Assembly: GCA_965228415.1 (NCBI GenBank)
Contig: OZ245814.1
Span: 1,178,001-1,242,000, forward strand
Source: Agaribacillus sp965228415
GTDB lineage: Bacteria > Bacteroidota > Bacteroidia > Cytophagales > Cyclobacteriaceae
Reading direction: 5' to 3'
DNA: 64,000 nucleotides
Shown: positions 26,729 to 34,867 of the stretch, in pieces
Layout of the letters: each line of letters begins with the position of its first letter
Numbering within the stretch: the first letter of the stretch is position 1
The notes under the pieces: model-generated
The model's database searches: none
Told to the model about the DNA's origin: nothing
The model's input: only the letters and a program-made list of their open reading frames with translations
Made by a program: the position numbers and the translations under genes

Positions 26729-26989
26729 ATACCCACATTGCAATAACAATTATCTTTGTTTAGTTATATTTTGTAAATCTAAAGGAGTGTGGGTGTGAGT
26801 GCGGAGGGGATTGTTTACCTTTCTTGTATATGGTTATTATAACACCTCTATCGCCTTTGTGTCATTGCCTGAACGAGTGCGATTATGTTAGGTCCAGTCT
26901 TTGACTGAAGCTGGAAATGTGGGAAATGAGTTTGAAGAAGGTTGTTTATTAATCTATAATTACCTATATTTAGATATATCGAATAAACT

Positions 26990-27295
26990 ATGAATTTAAT
27001 TGATGTGTACAAGGCATTGGCAAATAAGACCAGGTTGGATATTCTGGAGTGGCTCAGGGAGCCGAGGAAACATTTTAAAGGATATACGCTTGATTATGAC
27101 GTTGACCAACTCGGTGTATGTGTAGGGGATCTGACCAAAAAATCCGGGTTGTCACAATCTACTGTGTCCAATTATCTGAAAACCCTGGAAAAGATAGATT
27201 TCCTGATAGCGACAAGAGATGGGCAATGGACACATTACAAAAGAAATGAAGCTTCTCTGGAGACATTTAAATCATTGATCAATAAACATTTATAG
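26990..27295 (+). CDS. ArsR family HTH regulator
   Basis: 101 residues. The winged helix starts at once: DVYKALANKTRLDILEWLREP, then the recognition region VGDLTKKSGLSQSTVSNYLKTLEKIDFL and wing IATRDGQWTHYKRNE. There are no CxC metal-sensing cysteines (only CVGD), so it probably responds to something other than As/Cd. This subtype often controls a neighbouring monooxygenase or oxidoreductase. Here the 100-residue gene at 27387 is a likely target, as both upstream regions share ATATATCGA. Confidence 0.88.
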   Translation: MNLIDVYKALANKTRLDILEWLREPRKHFKGYTLDYDVDQLGVCVGDLTKKSGLSQSTVSNYLKTLEKIDFLIATRDGQWTHYKRNEASLETFKSLINKHL

Positions 27296-27386
27296 TTTAT
27301 GTTTTTGGTTTATATATCGATAATTCTAAATATTTATAAATATAATTTACCCGCGAATGCATTTTTAATAACTAAACAACAATAAC

Positions 27387-27689
27387 ATGTACATCATAAC
27401 CTGGAAGTATGTTACCAACCATCCCAATGCCCAACAATTTGAATTTGCTTATGGGAGCAGTGGCGGTTGGTGTGCGTTATTCAAACAATCCAGCCACCAC
27501 CGTGGCTCCTATCTCTACAAAAGTGATAAAACGGCCTACACCTACTTCCTAATAGACATGTGGGATACTGCCGAGCATTATGAAAAGTTTAAAAAACAAC
27601 ATAAGACCAAATGGGAAGATCTTGATATCCGTTTTAAAGGTCTGTACGACCAGGAAGAAAAAATTGGCACATTCCTTTCTTTGGATTAG
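27387..27689 (+). CDS. Small protein resembling dimeric alpha/beta-barrel monooxygenases
   Basis: 100 residues. The order of strands and helices (MYIITWKYV, AQQFEFAYG, GGWCALFKQS, RGSYLYKSDKTAYTYFLIDMW, TAEHYEKFKKQHKTKWEDLD) fits the ferredoxin-like dimeric alpha/beta-barrel fold seen in antibiotic-biosynthesis monooxygenase-type proteins. No catalytic motif can be named. It is 91 bp downstream of the ArsR gene, with its own ATATATCGA-containing upstream region. Confidence 0.6.
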   Translation: MYIITWKYVTNHPNAQQFEFAYGSSGGWCALFKQSSHHRGSYLYKSDKTAYTYFLIDMWDTAEHYEKFKKQHKTKWEDLDIRFKGLYDQEEKIGTFLSLD

Positions 27690-27857
27690 CTGACAGCCGG
27701 CATGCGTTTCTCGCTTACTGCAAGCTGCGTTTTGACCGGAATTATTAAAGAATATCTGGAAGAATTCGAAATTGTTTTATAGATTGAAACAGTAACTTTA
27801 ACCATCAATACCGGTAAGTTCCAGTGATGAAAAATTTTTTACACTAACCACAAACCA

Positions 27858-28841
27858 ATGAAAAGTTCCAGACGAAAATTTATACAATCAGCCACAGCCG
27901 CAACTGTCGGCGCTTTGGCCGCCAGTTGTAATCCCCAAAAAGCACCACTTGAAGATGCAGCTACCAGTGAAGACTCAAAGCCCCCCTCTCCCATCAGACA
28001 TAATCCTATCGGCGTGTCGACCTATTCATTTTGGCAATTTAATGGCCCCAAAGAAAATGTCTCTATCGAAAGCTGTATTGAAAAAGCTGCTGCTATGGGA
28101 TTTGATGGGATTGAATTGCTGTTGGTACAAATGACTTCCGAAGAAAATGGTTATTTGCAGGCGCTAAAAAAACGCGCCTTCCACAGTGGCCTGGATCTAT
28201 GCGGGTTTTCTACCCATCAAGGTTATTTACGCCCTGACAAAAGTTACCGGGATGAAAATATCCAAAAGACCATACACCAGATTGAATTGGCCTATAAACT
28301 CGGTATTCCCACCATGAGATTAAATACCGGGCGCTGGGGAACTACCAAGTCATTTGATGAATTGATGGCTAACCGCGGCATTGAACCTGCTATAGAAGGT
28401 TACACGGAAGAAGATGGGTTCAAATGGGTGATTGATTCGATTACACAATGTTTATCAAAAGCTGAAGAATGCGGTGTGGTACTGGGACTTGAAAATCATT
28501 GGGGGCTTGGAAGAACCGCTGCCGGCGTCAAGAGAATCGTCGACGAAATTGACTCTCCCTGGCTGAAAGTTACCCTGGATACCGGCAACTTTCTGGAAGA
28601 TCCCTATCAACAATTAGAATCACTGGCCTCCGATACTTTTCTCATGCAAGCCAAGACCTATTATGGCGAGGGGAAATGGTATACCCTGGACCTGGACTAC
28701 GCCAGGATCGGTGAAATTATGCGTAACCATAATTACAAAGGCTATATATCATTAGAATTTGAAGGAAAGGAAGATCCAGATATCGCTATACCCAAAAGCC
28801 TGGAATTGCTTAGAAAATCTTTTTATTATTTGATCGATTAA
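27858..28841 (+). CDS. Secreted sugar phosphate isomerase/epimerase-like TIM-barrel protein
   Basis: 327 residues. The N-terminus MKSSRRKFIQSATAATVGAL followed by AASC is a twin-arginine signal with a lipobox (Cys24), so a Tat-exported lipoprotein is likely. The rest is a xylose-isomerase-like TIM barrel (AP endonuclease 2 family): IGVSTYSFWQFNG, AAAMGFDGIELLL, LGIPTMRLNTGRWG, VVLGLENHWG (metal-site Glu), VTLDTGNFLEDP, YKGYISLEFEG. Such proteins isomerise, epimerise or cleave keto-sugars with a divalent metal. The substrate is unknown. A strong terminator follows. Confidence 0.88.
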   Translation: MKSSRRKFIQSATAATVGALAASCNPQKAPLEDAATSEDSKPPSPIRHNPIGVSTYSFWQFNGPKENVSIESCIEKAAAMGFDGIELLLVQMTSEENGYLQALKKRAFHSGLDLCGFSTHQGYLRPDKSYRDENIQKTIHQIELAYKLGIPTMRLNTGRWGTTKSFDELMANRGIEPAIEGYTEEDGFKWVIDSITQCLSKAEECGVVLGLENHWGLGRTAAGVKRIVDEIDSPWLKVTLDTGNFLEDPYQQLESLASDTFLMQAKTYYGEGKWYTLDLDYARIGEIMRNHNYKGYISLEFEGKEDPDIAIPKSLELLRKSFYYLID

Positions 28842-28845
28842 AAAA

Positions 28846-28904
28846 CAATCTCCCGGCCACATGCTATTCATTAGTCGGCTGCGCGCTTTGCCGCCGGGAG
28901 ATTG
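28846..28904 (+). terminator. Terminator after the TIM-barrel gene
   Basis: 12-bp arms CAATCTCCCGGC / GCCGGGAGATTG with a 35-base loop, starting 4 bp past the stop at 28841 and followed by CTTTGT. The stem is strong and the T-run is short. Confidence 0.7.
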
Positions 28905-28990
28905 CTTTGTAAAAGTTAGTGATTATGCCCTCATAACACATTGTCATCATGTCGTGATTTGCGCTCCATGTTTGTCATAACGGCCATGCT

Positions 28991-29461
28991 TCATTCTATT
29001 TTTACAAAATCAAATCCAATTGATTTTCCGTTACCCGATATTTTCGCTTTAAGGTTGTCGCCCTCTAACTGGTAGCTGATTTTTTTAGGAAAGTCATGAT
29101 CGGGGTTCGAAGAAACAAAGCCGGATTCATTGTACTCAGTTATTCTAAAATATACCGGCGCTTCATTGTGCGCAACTTCAGCCACATAAAAAATATCATT
29201 ATCCTTCACCAATAGTTTCAGGTTCTCTTTGAATAAGGTATCCTTTGCTTTCAGTGTTACCCCTATACCATTGTATTCGAATGTTGACTTCTTTTCCCAT
29301 TTTTCATAGGCCTTCTCCCCTGGCCGGGCATCTGTTCTCACCCACGTGCCAAGGATCCATTCCACGGCCTCAAGATTATTTTCCCTTTGTTGACCCGGGA
29401 CTTGAAAACCAATGGATACCAATAAAGTCCACCATAATGTTAAAGCAACTGGTCTTTTCAT
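28991..29461 (-). CDS. DUF6265-like secreted protein
   Basis: 156 residues from the ATG at 29461 (MKRPVALTLWWTLLVSIGFQ), which begins a signal peptide; the frame is open further upstream but that part overlaps the AraC gene and lacks coding character. The mature part (EWILGTWVRTDARPGEKAYEKWEKKS, FRITEYNESGFVSSNPDHDFPKKI, YQLEGDNLKAKISG) follows the lipocalin-like DUF6265 pattern in which the WxxGxW segment opens a small beta-barrel. Function unknown. It lies 70 bp downstream of the AraC gene. Confidence 0.75.
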   Translation of the reverse strand: MKRPVALTLWWTLLVSIGFQVPGQQRENNLEAVEWILGTWVRTDARPGEKAYEKWEKKSTFEYNGIGVTLKAKDTLFKENLKLLVKDNDIFYVAEVAHNEAPVYFRITEYNESGFVSSNPDHDFPKKISYQLEGDNLKAKISGNGKSIGFDFVKIE

Positions 29462-29531
29462 CTTTCGGTTTTTTGTTAAAACTAGCACCCAAAATCCGTA
29501 AAGTATTGTAAAAAACCGACAGCACTCCAAA

Positions 29532-30338
29532 TTACCTATACAAAAAAAAGTTTGCCATGTTTTGTTGATCAAAAAGATAACGCGACGGATCCTCTCCTGT
29601 AAACTCGCGGAAGTTTTTGATAAAATGAGATTGATCAAAAAAACCTGAAGAAAAAGCAAGATCGGTCCAGCTGTGTTTTTTTTCCTTCATTAATTTAAAT
29701 AGGTAATTGAACCTGATAATCCTTGAAAAAAATTTTGGGGACAGCCCTACAAACTTATCAAAAACCCTCTCCAGCTTACGCTCACTGATATCAAAATGGC
29801 TTGTCAGATCTTTGACGGCAATCATACCTTTGCGATCAATTATAAAATTGACAACCCTCTCTGTAAAGACGTCATTGAAACGGTGAGATTTCGTAAAATT
29901 CACCAACCATTTATCAACCTCCAGGATTTTTTCATCAGGATCTATGTCTTTTCCAACAAGTGTAATGACATCATTGAGTTGATCTCCCACCTTCGACGCT
30001 AACGGTACCACCTTATCGGTCAGCTCCTTCATGTGAAGATCAAATAAGCGGGTCAGGCCGGTTTGCTTAAATTTAATACCTACCATTCCCGACTCCCCGG
30101 TATTTTCCAGGAAAAAATGATTACGGAGCTGTCCGGCCATCAGGTTTTTGGACTGGGTCTGCCAATTGCCATCAATATTTATCCTGTATGGCGCTTTATA
30201 ATGAAAAATAACTTCAGGGAAACCATCGGGAATGATCTTTTCCCTGCAAATATCAGTGCACTTATTTTCAACGACCCAGTAACACTCAATAAAGCTACTG
30301 ACTTCCCGGCTTGGCTCAAATTGTTTAAACAACATCAT
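29532..30338 (-). CDS. AraC family transcriptional regulator
   Basis: 268 residues. The N-terminal ~145 residues match the DUF6597-type sensor of Bacteroidota regulators (FIECYWVVENK, IIPDGFPEVIFHY, GIKFKQTGLTRLFDLHMKEL). The C-terminal AraC domain has both helix-turn-helices: IAVKDLTSHFDISERKLERVF, then SWTDLAFSSGFFDQSHFIKNF with REFTGEDPSRY. No membrane helices. It may control the downstream DUF6265 gene. Confidence 0.88.
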   Translation of the reverse strand: MMLFKQFEPSREVSSFIECYWVVENKCTDICREKIIPDGFPEVIFHYKAPYRINIDGNWQTQSKNLMAGQLRNHFFLENTGESGMVGIKFKQTGLTRLFDLHMKELTDKVVPLASKVGDQLNDVITLVGKDIDPDEKILEVDKWLVNFTKSHRFNDVFTERVVNFIIDRKGMIAVKDLTSHFDISERKLERVFDKFVGLSPKFFSRIIRFNYLFKLMKEKKHSWTDLAFSSGFFDQSHFIKNFREFTGEDPSRYLFDQQNMANFFLYR

Positions 30339-30442
30339 AAAAGAAAAAACACTGAATTTAACACATCATCAATGAAGTACCTATGTTATCCTATTTTTTA
30401 ATCCATTGTTCAACTTTTGATAATGTTAAATATTTTAGCAAT

Positions 30443-30465
30443 TACTAATATATTTAGTATATTGC
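30443..30465 (+). promoter_or_regulatory. Dyad and promoter upstream of DNA polymerase IV
   Basis: TACTAA-n5-TTAGTA (30443-30459) sits immediately upstream of the start at 30469. It overlaps TTTAGTATATTGC (30453-30465), a 13-mer also found upstream of the gene at 54330. It may be a promoter with a repressor site; no known damage-response box was recognised. Confidence 0.35.
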
Positions 30466-30468
30466 GTT

Positions 30469-31680
30469 ATGTCCAGAGCAATATTACATCTTGATCTAGA
30501 TACTTTTTTTGTTTCCTGCGAAAGGTTGGCAAACCCAAAACTGAACGGTAAACCGCTTATCATAGGCGGCACGACAGAGCGCGGTGTGGTATCATCATGC
30601 AGCTATGAGGCCAGGGCTTATGGTGTTTATTCGATGATGCCCATGAAACTGGCCAAGCAATTGTGCCCTCATGCGGTGGTTATAAGAGGAAACAGCGGGT
30701 TTTATGGTAAATACTCGGATCTGGTAACCGATATCATAAAAGAAAGCGCCCCCCTGTATGAAAAAGCATCATTTGATGAGTTTTACATCGACATGACCGG
30801 CATGGACCATTTCTTTGGGTGTTTTCAATGGGCCACGGCACTTCGAAACAGGATTATTAAAGAATCGGGATTACCCATTTCTTTTGGGTTATCTGTTAAT
30901 AAAACCGTATCAAAAGTAAGTGCCGGAGAAGCAAAACCCAATGGTCAGATTGAGATAAAAACGGGTTTGGAGAAGGATTTTTTAGCACCGCTATCGCTTC
31001 AAAAAATACCCATGGTAGGCCCTGTAACCTTTGAGTTGTTAAGAGGTATGGGAGTACAGCATGTAAAAACAGTGCAGAAGATGCCAATGGAGCTCATGCA
31101 AGCGCTTTTAGGAGCAAATGGCGTTACATTATGGAAAAAATGCCAGGGCATTGACAACACTCCGGTAATTCCATATCATGAAAGAAAATCAATCGGTATC
31201 GAGCGAACTTTTGAAAAAGACACCATCGACCTTAACAAATTGAATAGTATTTTAATCGCTATGGCTGAAAACCTGGCTTTTCAATTGAGAAATGGTCATA
31301 AATTAACTTCTTGTGTTATTGTAAGACTCCGATATGCCGATCTGGAATCCGTTTCAAAACAAGCGAGAATACCTTATACTGCCTGTGACGATACATTGAT
31401 TAGCACTGCCAAGAGCCTGTTCAAATCACTTTATGACCGAAGGTTATCCATCAGGTTGATTGGTGTCAGGTATAGCCGGCTTGTTGAAGGAGGGCATCAA
31501 ATTAACTTTTTAGATGACACCGAAGAAAAGATAAACCTCTTGCAGGCCATGGATAGGATCAGAAACCGCTATGGACAGGATGCAGTGAAGCTGGCCGTCG
31601 CCATGGGTTCCAGGGGAATTGGCCGGGTTAATCCATTCAACGGAAAACCGCCGGGAATTCCTGCGCACCGCAGGGCTTAG
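30469..31680 (+). CDS. dinB: DNA polymerase IV (Y family)
   Basis: 403 residues. Y-family translesion polymerase. The palm carboxylates are visible in HLDLDTFFVSCERL (Asp8) and ASFDEFYIDMTG, with the YSMMPMKLAKQLCP finger segment and the helix-hairpin-helix LQKIPMVGPVTFELLRGMG. The C-terminal little-finger domain (SIGIERTFEKD, RLSIRLIGVRYSRLVEGGHQ) is present. The last ~60 residues continue into IRNRYGQDAVKLAVAMG, a tail typical of Bacteroidota DinB. It is probably damage-inducible. Confidence 0.95.
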   Translation: MSRAILHLDLDTFFVSCERLANPKLNGKPLIIGGTTERGVVSSCSYEARAYGVYSMMPMKLAKQLCPHAVVIRGNSGFYGKYSDLVTDIIKESAPLYEKASFDEFYIDMTGMDHFFGCFQWATALRNRIIKESGLPISFGLSVNKTVSKVSAGEAKPNGQIEIKTGLEKDFLAPLSLQKIPMVGPVTFELLRGMGVQHVKTVQKMPMELMQALLGANGVTLWKKCQGIDNTPVIPYHERKSIGIERTFEKDTIDLNKLNSILIAMAENLAFQLRNGHKLTSCVIVRLRYADLESVSKQARIPYTACDDTLISTAKSLFKSLYDRRLSIRLIGVRYSRLVEGGHQINFLDDTEEKINLLQAMDRIRNRYGQDAVKLAVAMGSRGIGRVNPFNGKPPGIPAHRRA

Positions 31681-31739
31681 CACCTCGTGCCCACCGGCTG
31701 ACCAAATTAACTCCTCTGTCAAACCACTCACATATCGGG

Positions 31740-32819
31740 TTATTTATCCCTATGCTTATTTTCCAAAATTGTGAAGTGGAACGTACTCCCCTCTCCCGTC
31801 TTAGATTCAACCCAAATCTTTCCCTTATGCATCTCCACTATTTTTTTGCAATGAGCAAGGCCAATACCTGTGCCTTCATACTCCCCCTTGGAATGTAATC
31901 GCTGGAAGATAACAAATATCTTTTCCCTGTATTCTTCTTCAATGCCAATTCCCTTATCGGTAAAAGAAAATCTCCAGTATGCCCCCTCTTTACTTGCTGA
32001 GATACTGATTTCAGGGGGAGCATCCTTTTTGTGAAACTTGATGGCATTGCTTAGAAGGTTTTGAAAAAGCTGCATCATTTCGACCCGATGAGCATACAAT
32101 ACCGGTAATGTATCTACAGTAATAATAGCCTGATTTTCCCGGATGATTGCATCAAGACTTTGAATTACCTCTTCAGCAAGTGCAGTACAATCTACTTTTT
32201 CCAGCGGCCTGTCCTCTTCTCCAAGCCTGGAATAGTTCAAAAGCGATTTGATAAGCGTTCTCATACGATCGGAAGCCTGAGCAATAAAGGTCAGATACTG
32301 ATCCCCCTCTTTTCCCAGTTTCTTACCATATTCCAATTCCAACAAATGAATGACGCTGGAAATCGTCCGCAATGGCTCCTGTAAATCATGAGAAACAATG
32401 TAGTTAAATTGCTCCAATTCCTGATTTTGTGTGTTGAGGGCTTTGTTGATCAATTGTAATCTTTCCTGTGACAATTTTAGTTTTTGAGCCTGATTAATGG
32501 TATCTGCGGTTTTAGTCTTCAGGTCGTGAATAGTATATAAACCCGATTGGACAACAATATAAACGAAAGTTGCCCCAAAGAAGAATACTATGCCGGTAAG
32601 CAGGTTAAGAATATCCGTAAATCCTTGCCAGACAATGTAAGCGGTTACTAAATATCCCAGAAAGAAAAACACCATTAAATAGAGCAACAGGCGCCAATTT
32701 CTGCGATACTTCATGTTAGACAATAGTTTAAATATCCGCCTGGTACCTAAAATAGCCAAAAACATAATAGCTCCTCCTGCCAGGACAAGCGCAACGGTGA
32801 CAAAAATATCGGTGCTCAT
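31740..32819 (-). CDS. Membrane sensor histidine kinase
   Basis: 359 residues. Three hydrophobic helices at ~5-25, ~43-62 and ~72-92, no periplasmic sensor domain, a coiled coil ~100-135, HisKA with phospho-accepting His144 (IVSHDLQEPLRTISSVIHLL), and HATPase_c: N-box FQNLLSNAIKFHKK, G1 FTDKGIGIEEEY, F-box IFVIFQRLHSKGEYEGTGIGLAHCKKI. The HDLQEPLR signature places it with bacteriophytochrome-like kinases. No response regulator adjoins it; the partner is unknown. Confidence 0.92.
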   Translation of the reverse strand: MSTDIFVTVALVLAGGAIMFLAILGTRRIFKLLSNMKYRRNWRLLLYLMVFFFLGYLVTAYIVWQGFTDILNLLTGIVFFFGATFVYIVVQSGLYTIHDLKTKTADTINQAQKLKLSQERLQLINKALNTQNQELEQFNYIVSHDLQEPLRTISSVIHLLELEYGKKLGKEGDQYLTFIAQASDRMRTLIKSLLNYSRLGEEDRPLEKVDCTALAEEVIQSLDAIIRENQAIITVDTLPVLYAHRVEMMQLFQNLLSNAIKFHKKDAPPEISISASKEGAYWRFSFTDKGIGIEEEYREKIFVIFQRLHSKGEYEGTGIGLAHCKKIVEMHKGKIWVESKTGEGSTFHFTILENKHRDK

Positions 32820-32986
32820 ACCTTAAAATTTAGCTGGTAAATGTAATAAGAATTTTACAACTAATTGAGTAGCAATGGGTTTCAGTTATTTTTGAAGGTA
32901 TCTTGAAGCTGGTTATCAATTATAATTGGAAACCCCAAAGCGTAAATCTATGCAAAAACTTCTAACAAATATAAGTCAAATTTGCA

Positions 32987-33244
32987 TTACCGGGTGAATG
33001 TTAATTTAAAGTAAATAAGGGTTACACTCAGTAAACTAATGATGACATTGGCTAAAATCACCGGCCAGAGTTGCAAAGCAAAACCATAAATCAGCCAGAT
33101 AATTGTGCTGATAAATACAATCACCATCATATTTAAGCTTAGGTCGCCAATGCGTTTGGTTTTCCAGGCACGTATTACCTGTGGCACAAAGGTTAAACTA
33201 CTCAACAAAGCCCCAATGAGCCCCAAGGTTTCTATCCAATTCAT
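32987..33244 (-). CDS. SemiSWEET-family sugar transporter
   Basis: 85 residues from the ATG at 33244. Three transmembrane helices: IETLGLIGALLSSLTFVPQ, LNMMVIVFISTIIWLIYGF and LWPVILANVIISLLSVTLIY. The PQ-loop motif FVPQVIRAWKTKR lies at the end of helix 1, as in bacterial SemiSWEETs, which form dimers that carry mono- or disaccharides down a gradient. The length matches the family (85-95). Confidence 0.88.
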   Translation of the reverse strand: MNWIETLGLIGALLSSLTFVPQVIRAWKTKRIGDLSLNMMVIVFISTIIWLIYGFALQLWPVILANVIISLLSVTLIYFKLTFTR

Positions 33245-33347
33245 CTGTTTTCGAAGTTTTGCCAAATATTGTCATTTTTTAATTAATAACCATACCAATG
33301 TAAATCAACTGATATACAAATGCGGATTTTAACAAAAATATTAAATT

Positions 33348-33407
33348 ATGCAACCAAATAGTTGCATTTAAATTTAGATTGTTTATATTTGCAACCATAT
33401 AGTTGCA
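33348..33407 (+). promoter_or_regulatory. Promoter with two ArsR-type operators
   Basis: Two almost identical dyads, TGCAACCAAATAGTTGCA (33349-33366) and TGCAACCATATAGTTGCA (33390-33407 with its final bases), lie 41 bp apart. Between them is a Bacteroidota promoter: -7 TATATTTG (33384-33391) and a -33 TTG at 33362-33364, which falls inside the first dyad. A repressor bound to both would cover both promoter elements. The likely binder is the ArsR protein encoded at 33848. Confidence 0.7.
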
Positions 33408-33435
33408 TTTATTATTCACTTAACCGCATAATAAC

Positions 33436-33858
33436 ATGAAAGACGTAATTAAAAAAGAGTATCAGTACAGCCACAAAATTAACAATGTATGGAATGCTAT
33501 TTCCGATCCTAATGAAATCTCGGCGTGGTTTATCAAAGCAGACTTCAAAGCCGAAGTTGGTTACAAGTACACTTTTACGCACGAACAAACCACCATCAAC
33601 GGTGAGGTAATTGAAGCCAATCCGGTACATAAGCTGGTCTATACCTGGATTGTTGTGGGCACGGGCGTTGAAACAACCGTATCGTGGCAGCTTCAGGAAA
33701 ATGAACAAGGAACCCTGTTAACGCTGGAACATTCAGGGATTTCCAATTACCCTACCGAAGATATGGCCGCCACCATGTTCACAAACTTCTCAGGTGGTTG
33801 GGACGCCTGCATTACTAATCTGGATAAATTCCTAAAGGAATCAACACATGCCTCATAA
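33436..33858 (+). CDS. SRPBCC (AHSA1/START-like) protein
   Basis: 140 residues. Typical AHSA1-type pattern: KKEYQYSHKINNVWNAISDPNEISAWFI, TFTHEQTTINGEVIEANPVHKLVYTWI, TVSWQLQENEQGTLLTLEHSG, and C-terminal helix FTNFSGGWDACITNLDKFL. The fold binds hydrophobic ligands. In Bacteroidota and many other bacteria it is encoded with an ArsR regulator, as here (11-bp overlap with the next gene). Cytoplasmic; ligand unknown. Confidence 0.88.
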   Translation: MKDVIKKEYQYSHKINNVWNAISDPNEISAWFIKADFKAEVGYKYTFTHEQTTINGEVIEANPVHKLVYTWIVVGTGVETTVSWQLQENEQGTLLTLEHSGISNYPTEDMAATMFTNFSGGWDACITNLDKFLKESTHAS

Positions 33859-34174
33859 CTTAAATAAAATCTTTAAATCAATTGCCGATCCAACGAGGCG
33901 TGAGATATTTCACTTGCTTGTATTGGCCAGCTCGGCCCTCTCTATCACACAGATTTCTCAACATTTTGAAATCAGTCGCCAGGGCATCACCAAGCATATC
34001 AGAATGTTACGGGATGCCGGCCTGATCGACATGACGGAGAAAGGGCGTGAACATTTCTGTCTGGCCAATGTAAAGCCCTTGAAAGCCATACAAGATTGGG
34101 TGCAACTCTACGAACGCTTTTGGGACAATAAGCTTAAAAGTCTTGGAGATCATCTGGATCAGAAAAACAAGTAA
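33848..34174 (+). CDS. ArsR family transcriptional regulator
   Basis: 108 residues. Winged helix: LNKIFKSIADPTRREIFHLLVLA, then ITQISQHFEISRQGITKHIRMLRDAGLIDMTEKGREHFC. No metal-site cysteines in the alpha3 helix. It overlaps the SRPBCC gene by 11 bp, so the two are translationally coupled. The paired operators at 33348-33407 are the probable sites of autorepression. Confidence 0.92.
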   Translation: MPHNLNKIFKSIADPTRREIFHLLVLASSALSITQISQHFEISRQGITKHIRMLRDAGLIDMTEKGREHFCLANVKPLKAIQDWVQLYERFWDNKLKSLGDHLDQKNK

Positions 34175-34195
34175 TTATTATTAATTAAAGAAATC

Positions 34196-34810
34196 ATGAA
34201 TAAGATACTATCATTGTTTATCGTGGCAGCCTGCCTGCTCGTAAGCTATCGTACCAGTGCTCAAACCGGGCTGACTGACGCAGACCGGGATTTCGCTTAC
34301 AACCATCTGAAGCAATCGCAAAAGCAACTTCAGAAAGCCGTGAAAGGCCTTAGTGACGCGCAGCTTAACTTCAAAGCCAGTCCCGAATCCTGGTCTATTG
34401 CGGAATGCGTTGAACACCTGGCCATTTCAGAGTCAGTCATATTTAGTTTTATCGACGGTAGTCTGAAGACCGCCGCCGACCCTTCCCTGAGAAGCGAAGT
34501 AAAGATGACCGATGAACAGATTATTCAATTGACTACCGACCGGTCAACCAAGGTCAAAACGAGGGAGGTATTTGAACCCAAGAATAGTTTCGGATCTTTC
34601 CAGGGTGCTTTAGATGAATTCAATAACCGGCGTAAAGGCAGTTTGAAGTATGTAAAATTTACTAAAGATGATCTGAGAAATCACTACTTTGATTTTCCTT
34701 TTGGAAAAGCCGATACCTACCAGGTGCTGTTATTTATGTCCGGGCATAGCATAAGACATTTAAAGCAAATTGAGGAGATATTGGCTACACCCACATTTCC
34801 GTCATCTTAA
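34196..34810 (+). CDS. Exported DinB-like protein
   Basis: 204 residues. Signal peptide MNKILSLFIVAACLLVSYRTSAQ (Sec cleavage after SAQ). The mature four-helix bundle has DRDFAYNHLKQSQKQLQKAVKG, WSIAECVEHLAISES (first metal His) and LFMSGHSIRHLKQIEEILA (C-terminal His pair). It belongs to the DinB_2 group, as does 48062-48700, which shares WSI(A/S)E near the first His. It lies 21 bp after the ArsR gene and is probably the third gene of that operon. Function unknown. Confidence 0.85.
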   Translation: MNKILSLFIVAACLLVSYRTSAQTGLTDADRDFAYNHLKQSQKQLQKAVKGLSDAQLNFKASPESWSIAECVEHLAISESVIFSFIDGSLKTAADPSLRSEVKMTDEQIIQLTTDRSTKVKTREVFEPKNSFGSFQGALDEFNNRRKGSLKYVKFTKDDLRNHYFDFPFGKADTYQVLLFMSGHSIRHLKQIEEILATPTFPSS

Positions 34811-34831
34811 TTCCTCAGTAACTTGAAATCT

Positions 34832-34867
34832 GTGAGGGTGCACCGGCTAGCTGCCAGGCACCCTCAC
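34832..34867 (+). terminator. Terminator of the SRPBCC-ArsR-DinB operon
   Basis: Perfect 10-bp arms GTGAGGGTGC / GCACCCTCAC around a 16-base loop, 22 bp past the stop, followed by TTTGTTT. Confidence 0.8.

Larger units (their letters stand above)
25467..26790 (-). mobile_element. IS110-family insertion sequence, copy 1
   Basis: About 1320 bp, identical by eye to copy 2 (48892-50215) and in opposite orientation. The ends were set by comparing where the two copies stop matching: left end (near the transposase start) at GTGT 26787-26790, right end at GTGT 25467-25470, each read as ACAC on the element strand. That gives a shared ACAC at both junctions and no terminal inverted repeats, as expected for IS110. 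Both flanks are GAGTGTG-rich (tgagtgtgggaggagtg on one side, gagtgtgggtgtgagtgcgg on the other). The exact crossover base within ACAC cannot be fixed from sequence. Confidence 0.9.
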
